Part shown: piece by piece, positions 44,414-53,295 of the stretch
Layout: the number at the start of each line of letters is the position of its first letter
How positions within the stretch are numbered: position 1 is the first letter of the stretch
Assembly: GCF_002214185.1 (NCBI RefSeq)
Contig: NZ_CP022161.1
Span: 3,161,767 to 3,225,766, forward strand
Length of the DNA stretch: 64,000 nt
Direction: 5' to 3'
Origin: Streptomyces capitiformicae
Lineage (GTDB): Bacteria > Actinomycetota > Actinomycetes > Streptomycetales > Streptomycetaceae
Notes under the pieces: model-generated
Seen by the model: the letters and a program-made list of their open reading frames with translations, nothing else
Database searches by the model: none
Told to the model about the DNA's origin: nothing
Made by a program: the position numbers and the translations under genes

Positions 44414-45502
44414 TCAGCCGGCCAGCGCCTCCTTCGGGGTTTCGCTGCCCCGCGGCTCCGTCAGGCGGACCGGTGGAGTCTCGCGGTGGGCCGGGTCTCG
44501 GACCTCGCCGACCAGGAGTTCCAGGACGTCCTCCAGGGCGACCAGACCCAGCACCTTGCCGGAGGCGTCGGCGACCTGGGCGAGGTGGGTGGCGGCGCGG
44601 CGCATGACCGTGAGGGCGTCGTCGAGAGGAAGCTCCGCCCTGAGGGTGGTCATGGGGCGCCATATCTGTTGGGGGACCGCACGGTCGGAGTCCTCCAGGT
44701 CGAGGACGTCCTTGACGTGGAGGTAGCGGCCCATGAAGGCGCCGGTCTCCGCCACCACCGGGAAGCGGGAGTAACCCGTGCGGGCCGTCAGCGCCACCAC
44801 CTGGGCCGGGGTCACCGAGGGCCCCACCGTCACCAGGGAGTCGCGCTTCAGCAGGACGTCCGTCACCGGGCGCGAGCCCAGTTCGAGGGCGTCCTCCAAG
44901 CGTTCCTGTTCCTCGGGGTCGAGGAGCCCGGCCTGTCCGGAGTCCTCGACCAGCCGGCCCAGTTGGACACTGGTGAAGACGGCCTCCACCTCGTCCTTGG
45001 GCTCGACACGGAAGAGCTTCAGCACGACGCGGGCGCAGGCGCCGAGGCCGATCGTGACCGGCTTGCAGAGCCTCGCGAAAGCCACCAGTGCGGGGCTCAG
45101 CCAGAGCGCCGTCTTCTCCGGCGCGGCCATCGCCAGGTTCTTCGGCAGCATCTCGCCGATGACGAGGTGGAGGAACACGACCACGGCCAGCGCGATCACA
45201 TAGCCCAGGGGGTGGATCATGCCATGCGGCAGATGGATGGCCTCGAACACCGGCTCCAGCAGCTTCGCCACCGTCGGCTCGGCCACCGCGCCGAGCGTCA
45301 GCGAGCAGACGGTGATGCCGAACTGGGCCGCCGCCATCATCTGGGGCAGATTCTCCAGACCGTAGAGGACCTGTCTGGCCCGGGCCGTCCCCAAGGGTTC
45401 GATCTGGCTGCGGCGGACGGAGACCAGGGCGAACTCGGCGCCGACGAAGAAGCCGTTGGCGAGCACGAGGAGCAGGGCGAACAGGAGTTGGAGCACGCTC
45501 AT
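44414..45502 (-). CDS. CNNM/CorC-type hemolysin-family membrane protein (second of pair)
   Basis: A 362-residue protein with an N-terminal CNNM (DUF21) domain of three or four helices (about 1-190; VLANGFFVGAEFALVSVRRS and the ALAVVVFLHLVIGEMLPKNLA segment) and two CBS domains (about 205-335; SLVTVGPSVTPAQVVALTAR, then ATHLAQVADASGKVLGLVAL). It lacks the C-terminal CorC_HlyC domain of its partner. Family members move Mg2+ or Co2+ across the membrane. The ATG overlaps the stop of the upstream paralogue and has GAGGCGG in front. Confidence 0.9.
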   Translation of the reverse strand: MSVLQLLFALLLVLANGFFVGAEFALVSVRRSQIEPLGTARARQVLYGLENLPQMMAAAQFGITVCSLTLGAVAEPTVAKLLEPVFEAIHLPHGMIHPLGYVIALAVVVFLHLVIGEMLPKNLAMAAPEKTALWLSPALVAFARLCKPVTIGLGACARVVLKLFRVEPKDEVEAVFTSVQLGRLVEDSGQAGLLDPEEQERLEDALELGSRPVTDVLLKRDSLVTVGPSVTPAQVVALTARTGYSRFPVVAETGAFMGRYLHVKDVLDLEDSDRAVPQQIWRPMTTLRAELPLDDALTVMRRAATHLAQVADASGKVLGLVALEDVLELLVGEVRDPAHRETPPVRLTEPRGSETPKEALAG

Positions 45503-46842
45503 CGGGCCGCCTCCACCACGGCGAGGGAATCCGTGGCGGGAGCCGTCCGTACGAGTCGTACGCGCTCTGCCCGATAGTGCCCGACCTGCCGCACCGCCAG
45601 CCGCCAGCCGGGCAGCTCGGCCCGGTCGCCGGGGGCGGGGATACGGCCGAGCAGGTCGGCGACAAGGCCCGCGACCGTCTCGTACGGGCCCTCCGGGACG
45701 TCGAGGCCTATGCGCTGGAGCACATCGACGCGGCAGCTGCCGTCGACGTCCCAGGCGGGGCAGCCGTCCTCGGGCGGGGCGGCGGCGAGCTCGGGCAGGT
45801 CGTGCCCGTCGTGCTCGTCGCGCACCTCGCCGACCAGTTCCTCGACGATGTCCTCCAGGGTGACGACGCCCGCCGTACCGCCGTATTCGTCGACGACGAC
45901 CGCGATGGGCTGTTCGCTGCGCAGCCGGGCCAGGAGCGGCTGCACGGGCAGCGTCTCCGGCACCAGCAGCGGGGCCTTGGCGATATGGCCGAGCGGGGTG
46001 TGCAGCCGGTCCTGGGAGGGGATCGCGAGGGCGTCCTTGAGGTGGACCATGCCGACGATCTCGTCGATGCGCTCCCGGTAGACGGGGAAGCGGGACAGGC
46101 CCGTGGCGCGGGTCAGGTTGACCACATCCTCGGCGGTGGCCGACGACTGCAGGGCGCTGACCTTCACTCGGGGCGTCATCACGTTCTCCGCGGTCAGCTC
46201 TCCCAGGGAGAGGGTGCGGACGAAGAGGTCGGCCGTGTCCTGTTCCAGGGCGCCGGCCTGGGCCGAGTGGCGGGCCAGGGAGACCAGTTCGCCGGGGGTG
46301 CGGGCGGAGGCCAGCTCGTCGGTGGGCTCGACGCCGAAGGCGCGGACCAGGCGGTTGGCGACCGCGTTGAGGCCGGCGATCACCGGGCGGAACAGGCGGG
46401 AGAAGACGTGCTGGGGGCCCGCGACGAAGCGGGCGACCTGCATCGGCTTCGACACCGCCCAGTTCTTGGGCACCAGTTCGCCGATCACCATCTGTACGGC
46501 GGAGGCCAGCAGCATGCCGACGACCACGGAGACACCGGACACAGCGCCTTCGGGTATGCCGAGGGCGGTGAAGGGGCCGTGGAGTATCTCCGCGAGCGCC
46601 GGTTCGGCGAGCATGCCGACGACGAGGGAGGTGATGGTGATGCCGAGCTGGGTGCCGGAGAGCTGGAAGGACAGCTCCTTGAGCGCGCCCACCACCTTGT
46701 GGGCCCGTCGGTCGCCCTCGGCCGCGGCCTTCTCGGCCTCCGGCCGCTCGACCGTCACCAGGCCGAACTCGGCCGCCACGAAGAAGCCGTTGGCGAGAAT
46801 CAGGAGGAACGCCGCGGCGAGGAGCAGAAGGGGGATGGTCAT
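45499..46842 (-). CDS. CNNM/CorC-type hemolysin-family membrane protein (first of pair)
   Basis: A 447-residue protein with the full layout: CNNM domain (about 1-190, LLILANGFFVAAEFGLVTVE and QMVIGELVPKNWAVS), CBS pair (about 210-335, ENVMTPRVKVSAL and AVVVDEYGGTAGVVTLEDIV), and a CorC_HlyC domain at the end (DGSCRVDVLQRIGLDVPEGP). Such proteins are thought to export divalent cations, mainly Mg2+, under control of nucleotide binding at the CBS domains. It is translationally coupled to a shorter paralogue, suggesting a heteromeric complex. Confidence 0.92.
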   Translation of the reverse strand: MTIPLLLLAAAFLLILANGFFVAAEFGLVTVERPEAEKAAAEGDRRAHKVVGALKELSFQLSGTQLGITITSLVVGMLAEPALAEILHGPFTALGIPEGAVSGVSVVVGMLLASAVQMVIGELVPKNWAVSKPMQVARFVAGPQHVFSRLFRPVIAGLNAVANRLVRAFGVEPTDELASARTPGELVSLARHSAQAGALEQDTADLFVRTLSLGELTAENVMTPRVKVSALQSSATAEDVVNLTRATGLSRFPVYRERIDEIVGMVHLKDALAIPSQDRLHTPLGHIAKAPLLVPETLPVQPLLARLRSEQPIAVVVDEYGGTAGVVTLEDIVEELVGEVRDEHDGHDLPELAAAPPEDGCPAWDVDGSCRVDVLQRIGLDVPEGPYETVAGLVADLLGRIPAPGDRAELPGWRLAVRQVGHYRAERVRLVRTAPATDSLAVVEAAR

Positions 46843-46963
46843 GCCGCCGCCTCGGTATCTCGGGAGGGGGCGGCGCAGGTACTACAGGACGATCCGTCCA
46901 TCGCTGGAAGGAGTCACTCCTCGAATAGCAGGGGGCCTCTGAAGTACCGCGTGGCACAACAGC

Positions 46964-46992
46964 GGCGGAGGCGCGACGAAAGCACCTCCGCC
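46964..46992 (-). terminator. Candidate terminator of the rib-his gene run
   Basis: GGCGGAGG (46964-46971) and CCTCCGCC (46985-46992) form an 8-bp stem about 105 bp beyond the PH-domain gene stop. It is the only clear hairpin downstream of the last gene of the run. Confidence 0.5.
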
Positions 46993-47098
46993 AACAGATT
47001 AATCAAGACATGGGCCGATGCGGCAGGGGCGACGGCCCTGAGACAGCCCCGAGTCGGCCCTGATCTTGCTCGGGGACACCCCCCGACGCCGTACGGAG

Positions 47099-47557
47099 TC
47101 AGCCCTGACGCTGCTCCGGCTCGGCCACCGAACGGGACTCGACCAGCATACGGAGGGTATGGGCGTCCTCGATCGCGCGCTGCTTGGCGATGCCCGGCTG
47201 GATGCCGAGCGCCGGCAGGCTGGTTCCGTCGGTGAGGTCGAGGAAGACCCACGGGTCACCGGCACGCAGGTTCACCTGGACGATCTCCGCCCAGTCCAAG
47301 TGCCGCTTGCCGGCGATGTTGACGACGGTGACCCCGGACTCGTCGGCGACCACCTTGGGCCGGGACAGCAGGCCCAGCACGCCGGCGAGCATGGCCGCGG
47401 TGAACACGAAGCTGAGCCGCTCCCCCGGGCCGAGCGTCGGCAGCAGCAGCGCGACCGCCGTGATGACCACGAAGATCGCGCCGGCGGCGGTCAGCAGCAC
47501 GGCCCGGGTACGGCCCGGCCGAAAAGTGACGGGCAGGGCAGGCAGCTCGTCCGACAT
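47099..47557 (-). CDS. Membrane PH-domain protein
   Basis: A 152-residue protein with two N-terminal helices (about 18-40 and 48-64) and a bacterial PH-like domain (about 66-135; KVVADESGVTVVNIAGKRHL then WAEIVQVNLRAGDPWVFLDL). It follows hisG by 20 bp and is likely cotranscribed. Such proteins are common in actinobacteria next to hisG, but their role is unknown. Confidence 0.85.
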   Translation of the reverse strand: MSDELPALPVTFRPGRTRAVLLTAAGAIFVVITAVALLLPTLGPGERLSFVFTAAMLAGVLGLLSRPKVVADESGVTVVNIAGKRHLDWAEIVQVNLRAGDPWVFLDLTDGTSLPALGIQPGIAKQRAIEDAHTLRMLVESRSVAEPEQRQG

Positions 47558-47577
47558 GGCGTACGACTCCCCGGTGC

Positions 47578-48435
47578 TCAGAGGCGGCAGGCGTGGATGG
47601 CCGTGGTCAGGATGGCACGGGCGCCGATGTCATACAGGTCGTCCATGATCCGCTGGGCCTCCTTGGCCGGGACCATGGCGCGCACGGCGACCCAGCCCTC
47701 GTTGTGCAGCGGCGAGACGGTCGGGGACTCCAGGCCCGGGGTGAGCGCGACGGCCTTCTCCAGCTGCTCGACGCGGCAGTCGTAGTCCATCATCACGTAC
47801 GTGCGGGCCACGAGGACGCCCTGGAGGCGGCGCAGGAACTGCTGCACCTTGGGCTCGTTCTCCGAGGTGGTGTCCGCGTCGACCCGGCGGATCACGACGG
47901 CCTCGGACTTCATGATGGGCTCGCCGATGACCTCCAGGCCCGCGTTGCGCAGCGAGGTACCGGTCTCGACGACATCGGCGATGACTTCCGCGACGCCCAG
48001 CTCGATGGCGGTCTCGACGGCGCCGTCGAGGTGGACGACGGAGGCGTCGATGCCGTTGTCGGCGAGGTGCTTGGCGACGATGCCCTCGTAGGAGGTGGCG
48101 ACCGTCATGCCGTTCAGGTCCTCGACGCCGTTCGCCGTGCCGGGCTTGGTGGCGTAGCGGAAGGTGGAGCGAGCAAAGCCGAGCGGCAGGATCTCCTCGG
48201 CGTTGGCGCCGGAGTCGATAAGGAGGTCGCGGCCGGTGATGCCGATGTCCAGGCGGCCGGAGGAGACGTAGATCGCGATGTCGCGGGGGCGGAGGTAGAA
48301 GAACTCCACCTCGTTCTCGGGGTCGACGATCCGCAGCTCCTTGGACTCCCGGCGCTGCTGGTAGCCGGCCTCATGCAGCATCTCCCCCGCAGGGCCGGAC
48401 AGGGAACCCTTGTTGGGGACGGCGATGCGCAGCAT
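47578..48435 (-). CDS. hisG: ATP phosphoribosyltransferase HisG (long form)
   Basis: First enzyme of histidine synthesis: ATP plus PRPP gives phosphoribosyl-ATP. The 285-residue length shows it is the long form with a C-terminal regulatory domain that binds histidine. Motifs include LRIAVPNKGSLS at the start, YVSSGRLDIGITGRD (about 56-70), the PRPP loop ADVVETGTSLRNAGL (about 153-167) and C-terminal LLTTAIHACRL-like end. It is 51 bp after hisE. Confidence 0.97.
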   Translation of the reverse strand: MLRIAVPNKGSLSGPAGEMLHEAGYQQRRESKELRIVDPENEVEFFYLRPRDIAIYVSSGRLDIGITGRDLLIDSGANAEEILPLGFARSTFRYATKPGTANGVEDLNGMTVATSYEGIVAKHLADNGIDASVVHLDGAVETAIELGVAEVIADVVETGTSLRNAGLEVIGEPIMKSEAVVIRRVDADTTSENEPKVQQFLRRLQGVLVARTYVMMDYDCRVEQLEKAVALTPGLESPTVSPLHNEGWVAVRAMVPAKEAQRIMDDLYDIGARAILTTAIHACRL

Positions 48436-48486
48436 GAGGCGGCTTCCTTCGTTCGTATGTGCGGGTTGTGGGTGCGGGGGTACGGC

Positions 48487-48759
48487 TCAGAGGTGGGCGT
48501 ACACGTCGTCCAGGGAGATGCCGCGGGCGACCATCATCACCTGGACGTGGTACAGCAGCTGCGAGATCTCCTCGGCGGCCGCTTCCTTGCCCTCGTACTC
48601 GGCGGCCATCCAGACCTCGGCGGCCTCTTCGACGACCTTCTTGCCGATGGCATGGACGCCCTTCTCGACCAGCTCCGCGGTACGGGAAGTGGCGGGGTCG
48701 CCGTGGGCGGCCTTCTGCTGGAGCTCGGTGAAGAGCTCCTCGAACGTCTTCTTGGACAT
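48487..48759 (-). CDS. hisE: Phosphoribosyl-ATP pyrophosphatase HisE
   Basis: A 90-residue all-helical enzyme of the second histidine step. The MazG-like metal site is [14 protein letters not shown] with the Glu cluster (about 40-53) plus [18 protein letters not shown]. The N-terminal [14 protein letters not shown] is typical. It lies 33 bp after ribH and 51 bp before hisG in the same direction, so it may be read from the rib promoter. Confidence 0.96.
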   Translation of the reverse strand: MSKKTFEELFTELQQKAAHGDPATSRTAELVEKGVHAIGKKVVEEAAEVWMAAEYEGKEAAAEEISQLLYHVQVMMVARGISLDDVYAHL

Positions 48760-48792
48760 GGTGTGCTCAGGCTAGACCAAATACTGGGTTCG

Positions 48793-49278
48793 TCAGCGCC
48801 AGGGTTCAGATACTGAGCGCAGGGTGGCCGCCGTCGCCACGGCTGCCGTCACCGCCTCGTGCCCCTTGTCCTCGTTGGAGCCCTCGATGCCCGCGCGGTC
48901 CAGGGCCTGCTCCTCGGTGTCGCAGGTCAGCACGCCGAAGCCGATCGGGACTCCGGTGTCGACGGAGACCTGGGTGAGGCCCTGCGTGACGCCCTGGCAC
49001 ACGTACTCGAAGTGGGGGGTGCCGCCGCGGATGACGACGCCGAGGGCGACGATCGCGTCGTAGCCGCGGCCCGCGAGGACCTTGGCGACAACGGGGAGCT
49101 CCCAGCTGCCGGGGACCCGGAGCAGGGTGGGCTCGTCGATACCGAGGTCGCGCAGGGCACGCAGGGCGCCCTCGACGAGGCCGTCCATCACCTTCTCGTG
49201 CCACTGGGCCGCGATGACCGCGACGCGCAGGTCGCCGACGTTGCTGACGGACAGTTCGGGTGCGCCCTTGCCGCTCAC
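48793..49278 (-). CDS. ribH: 6,7-dimethyl-8-ribityllumazine synthase RibH
   Basis: Penultimate step of riboflavin synthesis, joining the ribityl pyrimidine and dihydroxybutanone phosphate. The 161 residues include [16 protein letters not shown] region (residues 14-26 here [13 protein letters not shown]), [12 protein letters not shown] (about 60-71), [15 protein letters not shown] (about 84-98) with the catalytic His, and [17 protein letters not shown] start has AAGGAG 4 nt upstream. Confidence 0.97.
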   Translation of the reverse strand: MSGKGAPELSVSNVGDLRVAVIAAQWHEKVMDGLVEGALRALRDLGIDEPTLLRVPGSWELPVVAKVLAGRGYDAIVALGVVIRGGTPHFEYVCQGVTQGLTQVSVDTGVPIGFGVLTCDTEEQALDRAGIEGSNEDKGHEAVTAAVATAATLRSVSEPWR

Positions 49279-49327
49279 GTTGCTCCTTGGTTCCTGAATC
49301 TCGTACGAGCTGGTCTTGCTGTCGTTG

Positions 49328-50626
49328 CTACTGATTACCGCAGGTGGACGCCGTGGTCGCGTCCAGCCAGGGCAGGTCGTGTCCCATCCGGTCCCGCTTG
49401 GTGCGCAGATAGCGGAGGTTGTGCTCGCCCGCGCGGACGGGCATCGGCTCGCGGTCGTTGACGTTAAGGCCGTGCTGGACGAGGGCGTCGGTCTTCTCGG
49501 GGTTGTTCGTCATGAGCCGGAGGCTGCGGACGCCGAGGTCCTTGAGGATCTGCGCGCCGGCGCCGTAGTCCCGGGCGTCGGCGGGCAGGCCCAGCTCCAG
49601 GTTGGCGTCGAGGGTGTCGCGGCCGAGCTCCTGGAGTTCGTACGCGCGCAGCTTGGACAGCAGTCCGATGCCGCGGCCCTCGTGGCCGCGCAGATAGACG
49701 ACGACGCCCCGGCCCTCGGCGGCGATGCGTTCCAGGGAGGTCTCCAGCTGGGGGCCGCAGTCGCAGCGCAGGGAGTGGAAGATGTCGCCGGTGAGGCATT
49801 CGGAGTGGACGCGGACGAGGACGTCCTCGCCGTCGCCGAGCTCGCCGTGGACGAGGGCGACGTGCTCGACGCCGTCGACGGTGGAGCGGTAGCCATAGGC
49901 CGTGAAGTCACCGAAGGTGGTGGGCAGTTGGGTCTTCGCCTCGCGCTTGACGGTGGGCTCGGAGGAGCGGCGGTAGGCGATCAGGTCCTCGATGGAGATG
50001 ATCGTCAGGCCGTGCTTGCGGGCGAAGGGGATCAGCTCGGGCAGGCGCAGCATGCGGCCGTCCTCGCCGGCGATCTCGACGATCGCGCCGGCCGGGCGCA
50101 GGCCCGCGAGGCGGGCGAGGTCGACGGCGGCCTCGGTGTGGCCGTTGCGCGCGAGGACGCCGCCGGGTCGGGCGCGCAGCGGGAAGATGTGGCCGGGGCG
50201 GACGAAGTCGTCCGCCTGAGCCGTGCCGCTCGCCAGCAGTTGGAGGGTGGTGGCGCGGTCGGAGGCGGAGATGCCGGTGGTGACGCCGTGCTGGGGCGCG
50301 GCGTCGACGGTGACGGTGAACGCGGTGCGCATCGACTCGGTGTTCTGCTGCACCATCTGGGGCAGTTCGAGCCGGTCCAGCTCGTCGCCCTCCATGGGGG
50401 CGCAGATCATGCCCCGGCACTCGCTCATCATGAAGGCGACGATCTCGGGGGTGGCCTTCTCGGCGGCGACGACGAGGTCGCCCTCGTTCTCGCGGTCCTC
50501 GTCGTCGACGACCACGACCGGGCGGCCGGCCGCGATGTCGGCGATGGCCTGCTCGATGGGGTCGAGCCCGAAGTTCGCCGTGTCTTCGGCGCAGTCGGTG
50601 CTGTAAAGGATCGACGCCGTGGTCAT
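49328..50626 (-). CDS. ribBA: Bifunctional DHBP synthase / GTP cyclohydrolase II RibBA
   Basis: A 432-residue fusion. The N-terminal half (about 20-215) is 3,4-dihydroxy-2-butanone-4-phosphate synthase: [20 protein letters not shown] and [12 protein letters not shown]. The C-terminal half (about 220-420) is GTP cyclohydrolase II with the zinc ligands in [17 protein letters not shown] and [15 protein letters not shown]. It supplies both precursors for riboflavin. The ATG overlaps the ribM stop and has GAAGGAG 7 nt upstream. Confidence 0.97.
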   Translation of the reverse strand: MTTASILYSTDCAEDTANFGLDPIEQAIADIAAGRPVVVVDDEDRENEGDLVVAAEKATPEIVAFMMSECRGMICAPMEGDELDRLELPQMVQQNTESMRTAFTVTVDAAPQHGVTTGISASDRATTLQLLASGTAQADDFVRPGHIFPLRARPGGVLARNGHTEAAVDLARLAGLRPAGAIVEIAGEDGRMLRLPELIPFARKHGLTIISIEDLIAYRRSSEPTVKREAKTQLPTTFGDFTAYGYRSTVDGVEHVALVHGELGDGEDVLVRVHSECLTGDIFHSLRCDCGPQLETSLERIAAEGRGVVVYLRGHEGRGIGLLSKLRAYELQELGRDTLDANLELGLPADARDYGAGAQILKDLGVRSLRLMTNNPEKTDALVQHGLNVNDREPMPVRAGEHNLRYLRTKRDRMGHDLPWLDATTASTCGNQ

Positions 50627-51255
50627 GCCGGGGCTCCTTCCAGGGCGGGCTTGCGCGAGCGCAGCCACCAGTCGCGCATGCCCCACAGGACGAGCGCGCC
50701 GTAGATGATGTAGACGAAACCGGAGAAGGCGTAGCCGTTGGCGAAGTTGAGCGGGACGCCCACGAGGTCGACCAGCAGCCAGGCGAACCAGAACTCGACC
50801 ATGCCGCGCGCCTGGGCGTACATGGCGACGATGGTGCCGGTGAAGATGTACGCGTCCGGCCAGGGGTCCCAGGACAGGGTGGGGTACGCGGTGAAGAGGC
50901 CGCCGACGGCGAGGGTGCCGAGTACGGCACCGGCGATGAGGTAGCCGCGTTCGCGCCAGGTGGCGAAGCGCGGGGCGATGGCGCCGTCCGCCGTCTGCCC
51001 CTTGGTGCGGTTCCACTGCCACCAGCCGTACGCGGCGACGGCCATGACGATGACCTGCTTGCCCGCGCTGCCGGTCAGGTGCCCGACGAAGGCGCCGAAG
51101 AGGATGAGTCCGGAGAGGAACTGCACCGGCCAGTTCCACAGGGACCGTAGGGCGCCGAGGGCGAGGGCGATCAGGCCGAGGATGTTTCCGATCATGTCCG
51201 ACCAGAGGATCTGCTGGCCGAACGCCGTGAAAGCGACGGAGTTCAGCGAGTTCAC
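50623..51255 (-). CDS. ribM: Riboflavin transporter RibM (PnuC-type)
   Basis: A 210-residue PnuC-like membrane protein of about seven helices ([76 protein letters not shown]). Placed between riboflavin synthase and RibBA and behind an FMN riboswitch, it fits RibM (PnuX), a riboflavin facilitator known from Streptomyces and Corynebacterium, better than a nicotinamide riboside carrier. Overlaps of 4 nt join it to ribE and ribBA. Confidence 0.88.
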   Translation of the reverse strand: MNSLNSVAFTAFGQQILWSDMIGNILGLIALALGALRSLWNWPVQFLSGLILFGAFVGHLTGSAGKQVIVMAVAAYGWWQWNRTKGQTADGAIAPRFATWRERGYLIAGAVLGTLAVGGLFTAYPTLSWDPWPDAYIFTGTIVAMYAQARGMVEFWFAWLLVDLVGVPLNFANGYAFSGFVYIIYGALVLWGMRDWWLRSRKPALEGAPA

Positions 51256-51872
51256 TTCGCCGCCCCCGGAGCGCCGGCCGCACCCTGGGTGCCCAGCAGC
51301 CGCTCGACGTACTTGGCGATGACGTCGACCTCGAGGTTGACCGGGTCGCCGGGCTGCTTGCGGCCGAGCGTGGTCAGGTAGAGGGTGGTGGGGATGAGGC
51401 TGACGGTGAAGTAGTCGGGGCCGGCGTCGACGACGGTGAGGCTGATGCCGTCGACGGTGATGGAGCCCTTCTCGACGACGTACCGGGTCAGGTCCGCGGG
51501 GAGCGAGACCTTGACGATCTCCCAGTTCTCGGACGGCTTGCGCTCGATGACCCGGCCCGTGCCGTCGACGTGGCCCTGCACGATGTGGCCGCCGAGGCGC
51601 TCACCGACGGCCATGGGGCGTTCGAGGTTGACGCAGGAGCCGACGGTCAGGGCGCCGAGGCTGGAGCGCTCGAGGGTCTCGGCCATGACGTCGGCGGTGA
51701 ACCAGTCGTCCTCGTGCTCGACGACCGTGAGACAGACGCCGTTGACGGCGATGGAGTCGCCGTGGCGCGCGCCCTGCGTGACGACCGGGCCACGCAGACA
51801 GAAGCGGGAGGAGTCGCCGAGGTTCTCGACGGCGGTGACCTCACCAAGCTCTTCGATGATTCCGGTGAACAC
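51252..51872 (-). CDS. ribE: Riboflavin synthase alpha chain RibE
   Basis: Final step of riboflavin synthesis, dismutating two lumazine molecules. Its 206 residues comprise two lumazine-binding repeats, each with an NGVCLTV or DGISLTV motif (about 50 and 148) and [11 protein letters not shown] (about 94). GTG at 51872 is chosen: AGGAGG lies 9 nt upstream and the family begins FTGIIEE. It is the first gene after the FMN riboswitch. Confidence 0.97.
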   Translation of the reverse strand: MFTGIIEELGEVTAVENLGDSSRFCLRGPVVTQGARHGDSIAVNGVCLTVVEHEDDWFTADVMAETLERSSLGALTVGSCVNLERPMAVGERLGGHIVQGHVDGTGRVIERKPSENWEIVKVSLPADLTRYVVEKGSITVDGISLTVVDAGPDYFTVSLIPTTLYLTTLGRKQPGDPVNLEVDVIAKYVERLLGTQGAAGAPGAAK

Positions 51873-51995
51873 TTCCCGGGTCCTCCTGCCTCGTTGGGCA
51901 CGGACTCCGGGGCTGTCGAAGACGACAGACATGAGCGGACGACGGCACAGAGAGCGTCGCCGTGTGCTGCGGACCCACCCCTGACGAGGTGGACC

Positions 51996-52034
51996 GAAAA
52001 CAGACGGCGGCGCGCATGAATGCCCGCCCGCCGC
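51996..52034 (-). terminator. Attenuator hairpin of the FMN riboswitch
   Basis: Just after the aptamer on the minus strand a GC-rich imperfect stem (52034-52004, CGGCGGGCG pairing with CGCGCCGCCG) is followed by CTGTTTTC, a U-rich tract unusual for this genome. It borders the 3' strand of aptamer helix P1, as expected of a transcription-terminating expression platform. Confidence 0.65.
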
Positions 52035-52159
52035 GCACTGCCTCCCATCCGGACTTTAACCGTCGGTCCAGGAATTTCACCTGGTCAACCGGCCGCTGGA
52101 AGCGACCGGGTCGCGGACTGTAACCGCCGGTTCGGACTTTCACCGACCCCGGAGTGCGC
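52033..52159 (-). promoter_or_regulatory. FMN riboswitch (RFN element)
   Basis: The minus strand shows the conserved RFN blocks: GGGGTCGGTGAAAGTCCG, CCGGCGGTTACAGTCCGCGA, TTGACCAGGTGAAATTCCTG and GACGGTTAAAGTCCGGATGG, closing with GGAGGCAGTG. Helix P1 is GCGCACT (52159-52153) with AGTGCGC (52039-52033). It binds FMN and lowers expression of the riboflavin genes that follow, starting with ribE 160 nt on. Confidence 0.96.
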
Positions 52160-52337
52160 TGCTTCTGGTACATGGCCAGTGTGCCACGCCTGATCGACGC
52201 CCATGCGGGTGAAGGCTGTGGGGTGGCTCACAGGCGGTGTCGCTGGACTTCCGCGGCAGGCGCAGCCGGGGCTCGATGGGGGCTGACCCTGAGTCAACTT
52301 CCGCCCCACCGGCCTCATTCGAACCGGCCCCGACCCA

Positions 52338-52367
52338 TTGACCGGCTTGGTCTAGTCCTTTTAAAGT
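52338..52367 (+). promoter_or_regulatory. Orphan chitinase-type promoter with DasR-like operator
   Basis: TTGACC (52338-52343) and TAAAGT (52362-52367) are 18 bp apart, with CTTGGTCTAGTCCTTT (52346-52361) between them. This has the same architecture as the chitinase promoter at 37206-37234, including CCATTGACCG before the operator. The next gene downstream is not a chitinase but an NAD(P)-binding protein at 52486. Confidence 0.7.
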
Positions 52368-52485
52368 CTGCCGTCACGGTACCCGCCCTGAACGGCCCGG
52401 CGGCGGTGACGACGGCCCTTGCCCCGTCGCCGGGTCCCGCGTCGGTCGCCGAGTGCCGGCGGCGGGTCTCTGCGACGCTGGAGAC

Positions 52486-53247
52486 ATGACAACGATCCTG
52501 GTGACCGGAGGAACCGGTGTCCTCGGGCGGCCTCTCACCGAGCGGCTGCGGGCGGACGGGCACGAGGTACGGGTGCTCAGTCGGCACGCGCAGCCGTACG
52601 CCGTCGATCTCGTCGCGGGCGGGAGCGGGCTGGACGCGGCCGTGGCGGGGGTGGACACGATCGTGCACTGCGCGACCTCGCCGCGCGGAGGCGACGAGCA
52701 GGCGGCGGCGAACCTGATCGCGGCGGCGCGGCGGGCCGGGGTGGGGCACCTCGTCTACATCTCGATCGTCGGCGTGGACCGGGTGCCGTTCGGTTACTAC
52801 CGGACCAAGCTGGCCGTCGAGCGGCTGGTCGAGGAGTCGGGGCTGGGCTGGACCGTCCTGCGCGCGACCCAGTTCCACGACCTCCTCGTGATGCTCTTCC
52901 AGATCCTGTCCAAGCCACCGGTCATGCTTGTACCGGCCGGCGTGAGCGACCAGCCCGTCGCCGTCGCCGAGGTCGCCGACCGTCTGGCCGACCTGGCCGT
53001 GGGCGCCCCCGCCGGCCGCGTCGACGACATGGGCGGCCCCGAGGTCCTCACCTTCCCTGAGCTGGCCCGCGCCTACCTGAGGGCCACGGGCCGACGCCGA
53101 CCGCTGGTGAACGTGCCGCTGTTCGGCAAGGCCTACCGGGGGTTCCGGGCCGGAGGCCATCTCACGCCGGAGCGGGCCGTGGGGAAGGCGACGTTCGGGG
53201 AGCACTTGGCGGCGCGGTTCGGGGCCGCTGGGTCGCCGCGAAGGTGA
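52486..53247 (+). CDS. NmrA/SDR-like NAD(P)-binding protein
   Basis: A 253-residue atypical short-chain dehydrogenase with the N-terminal TTILVTGGTGVLGRPL dinucleotide-binding loop and the YYRTKLAVERLVEESGLGW segment (Tyr-x3-Lys-like) near 105. Similar Streptomyces proteins are annotated NAD(P)H-binding or NmrA-like; substrate is unknown. A short GGAG lies close to the ATG. It lies downstream of an orphan DasR-type promoter, which might now drive it. Confidence 0.85.
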   Translation: MTTILVTGGTGVLGRPLTERLRADGHEVRVLSRHAQPYAVDLVAGGSGLDAAVAGVDTIVHCATSPRGGDEQAAANLIAAARRAGVGHLVYISIVGVDRVPFGYYRTKLAVERLVEESGLGWTVLRATQFHDLLVMLFQILSKPPVMLVPAGVSDQPVAVAEVADRLADLAVGAPAGRVDDMGGPEVLTFPELARAYLRATGRRRPLVNVPLFGKAYRGFRAGGHLTPERAVGKATFGEHLAARFGAAGSPRR

Positions 53248-53295
53248 TGGCAGGCACGGCTTGTGTGCCGTTGGGACGACGCCCACCCGCACGCG

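Noticed and set aside
51252..51932. Longer ribE starting at an ATG at 51932
   Set aside because: No ribosome site precedes it, and family members begin at the FTGIIEE segment, which follows a GTG with AGGAGG upstream.
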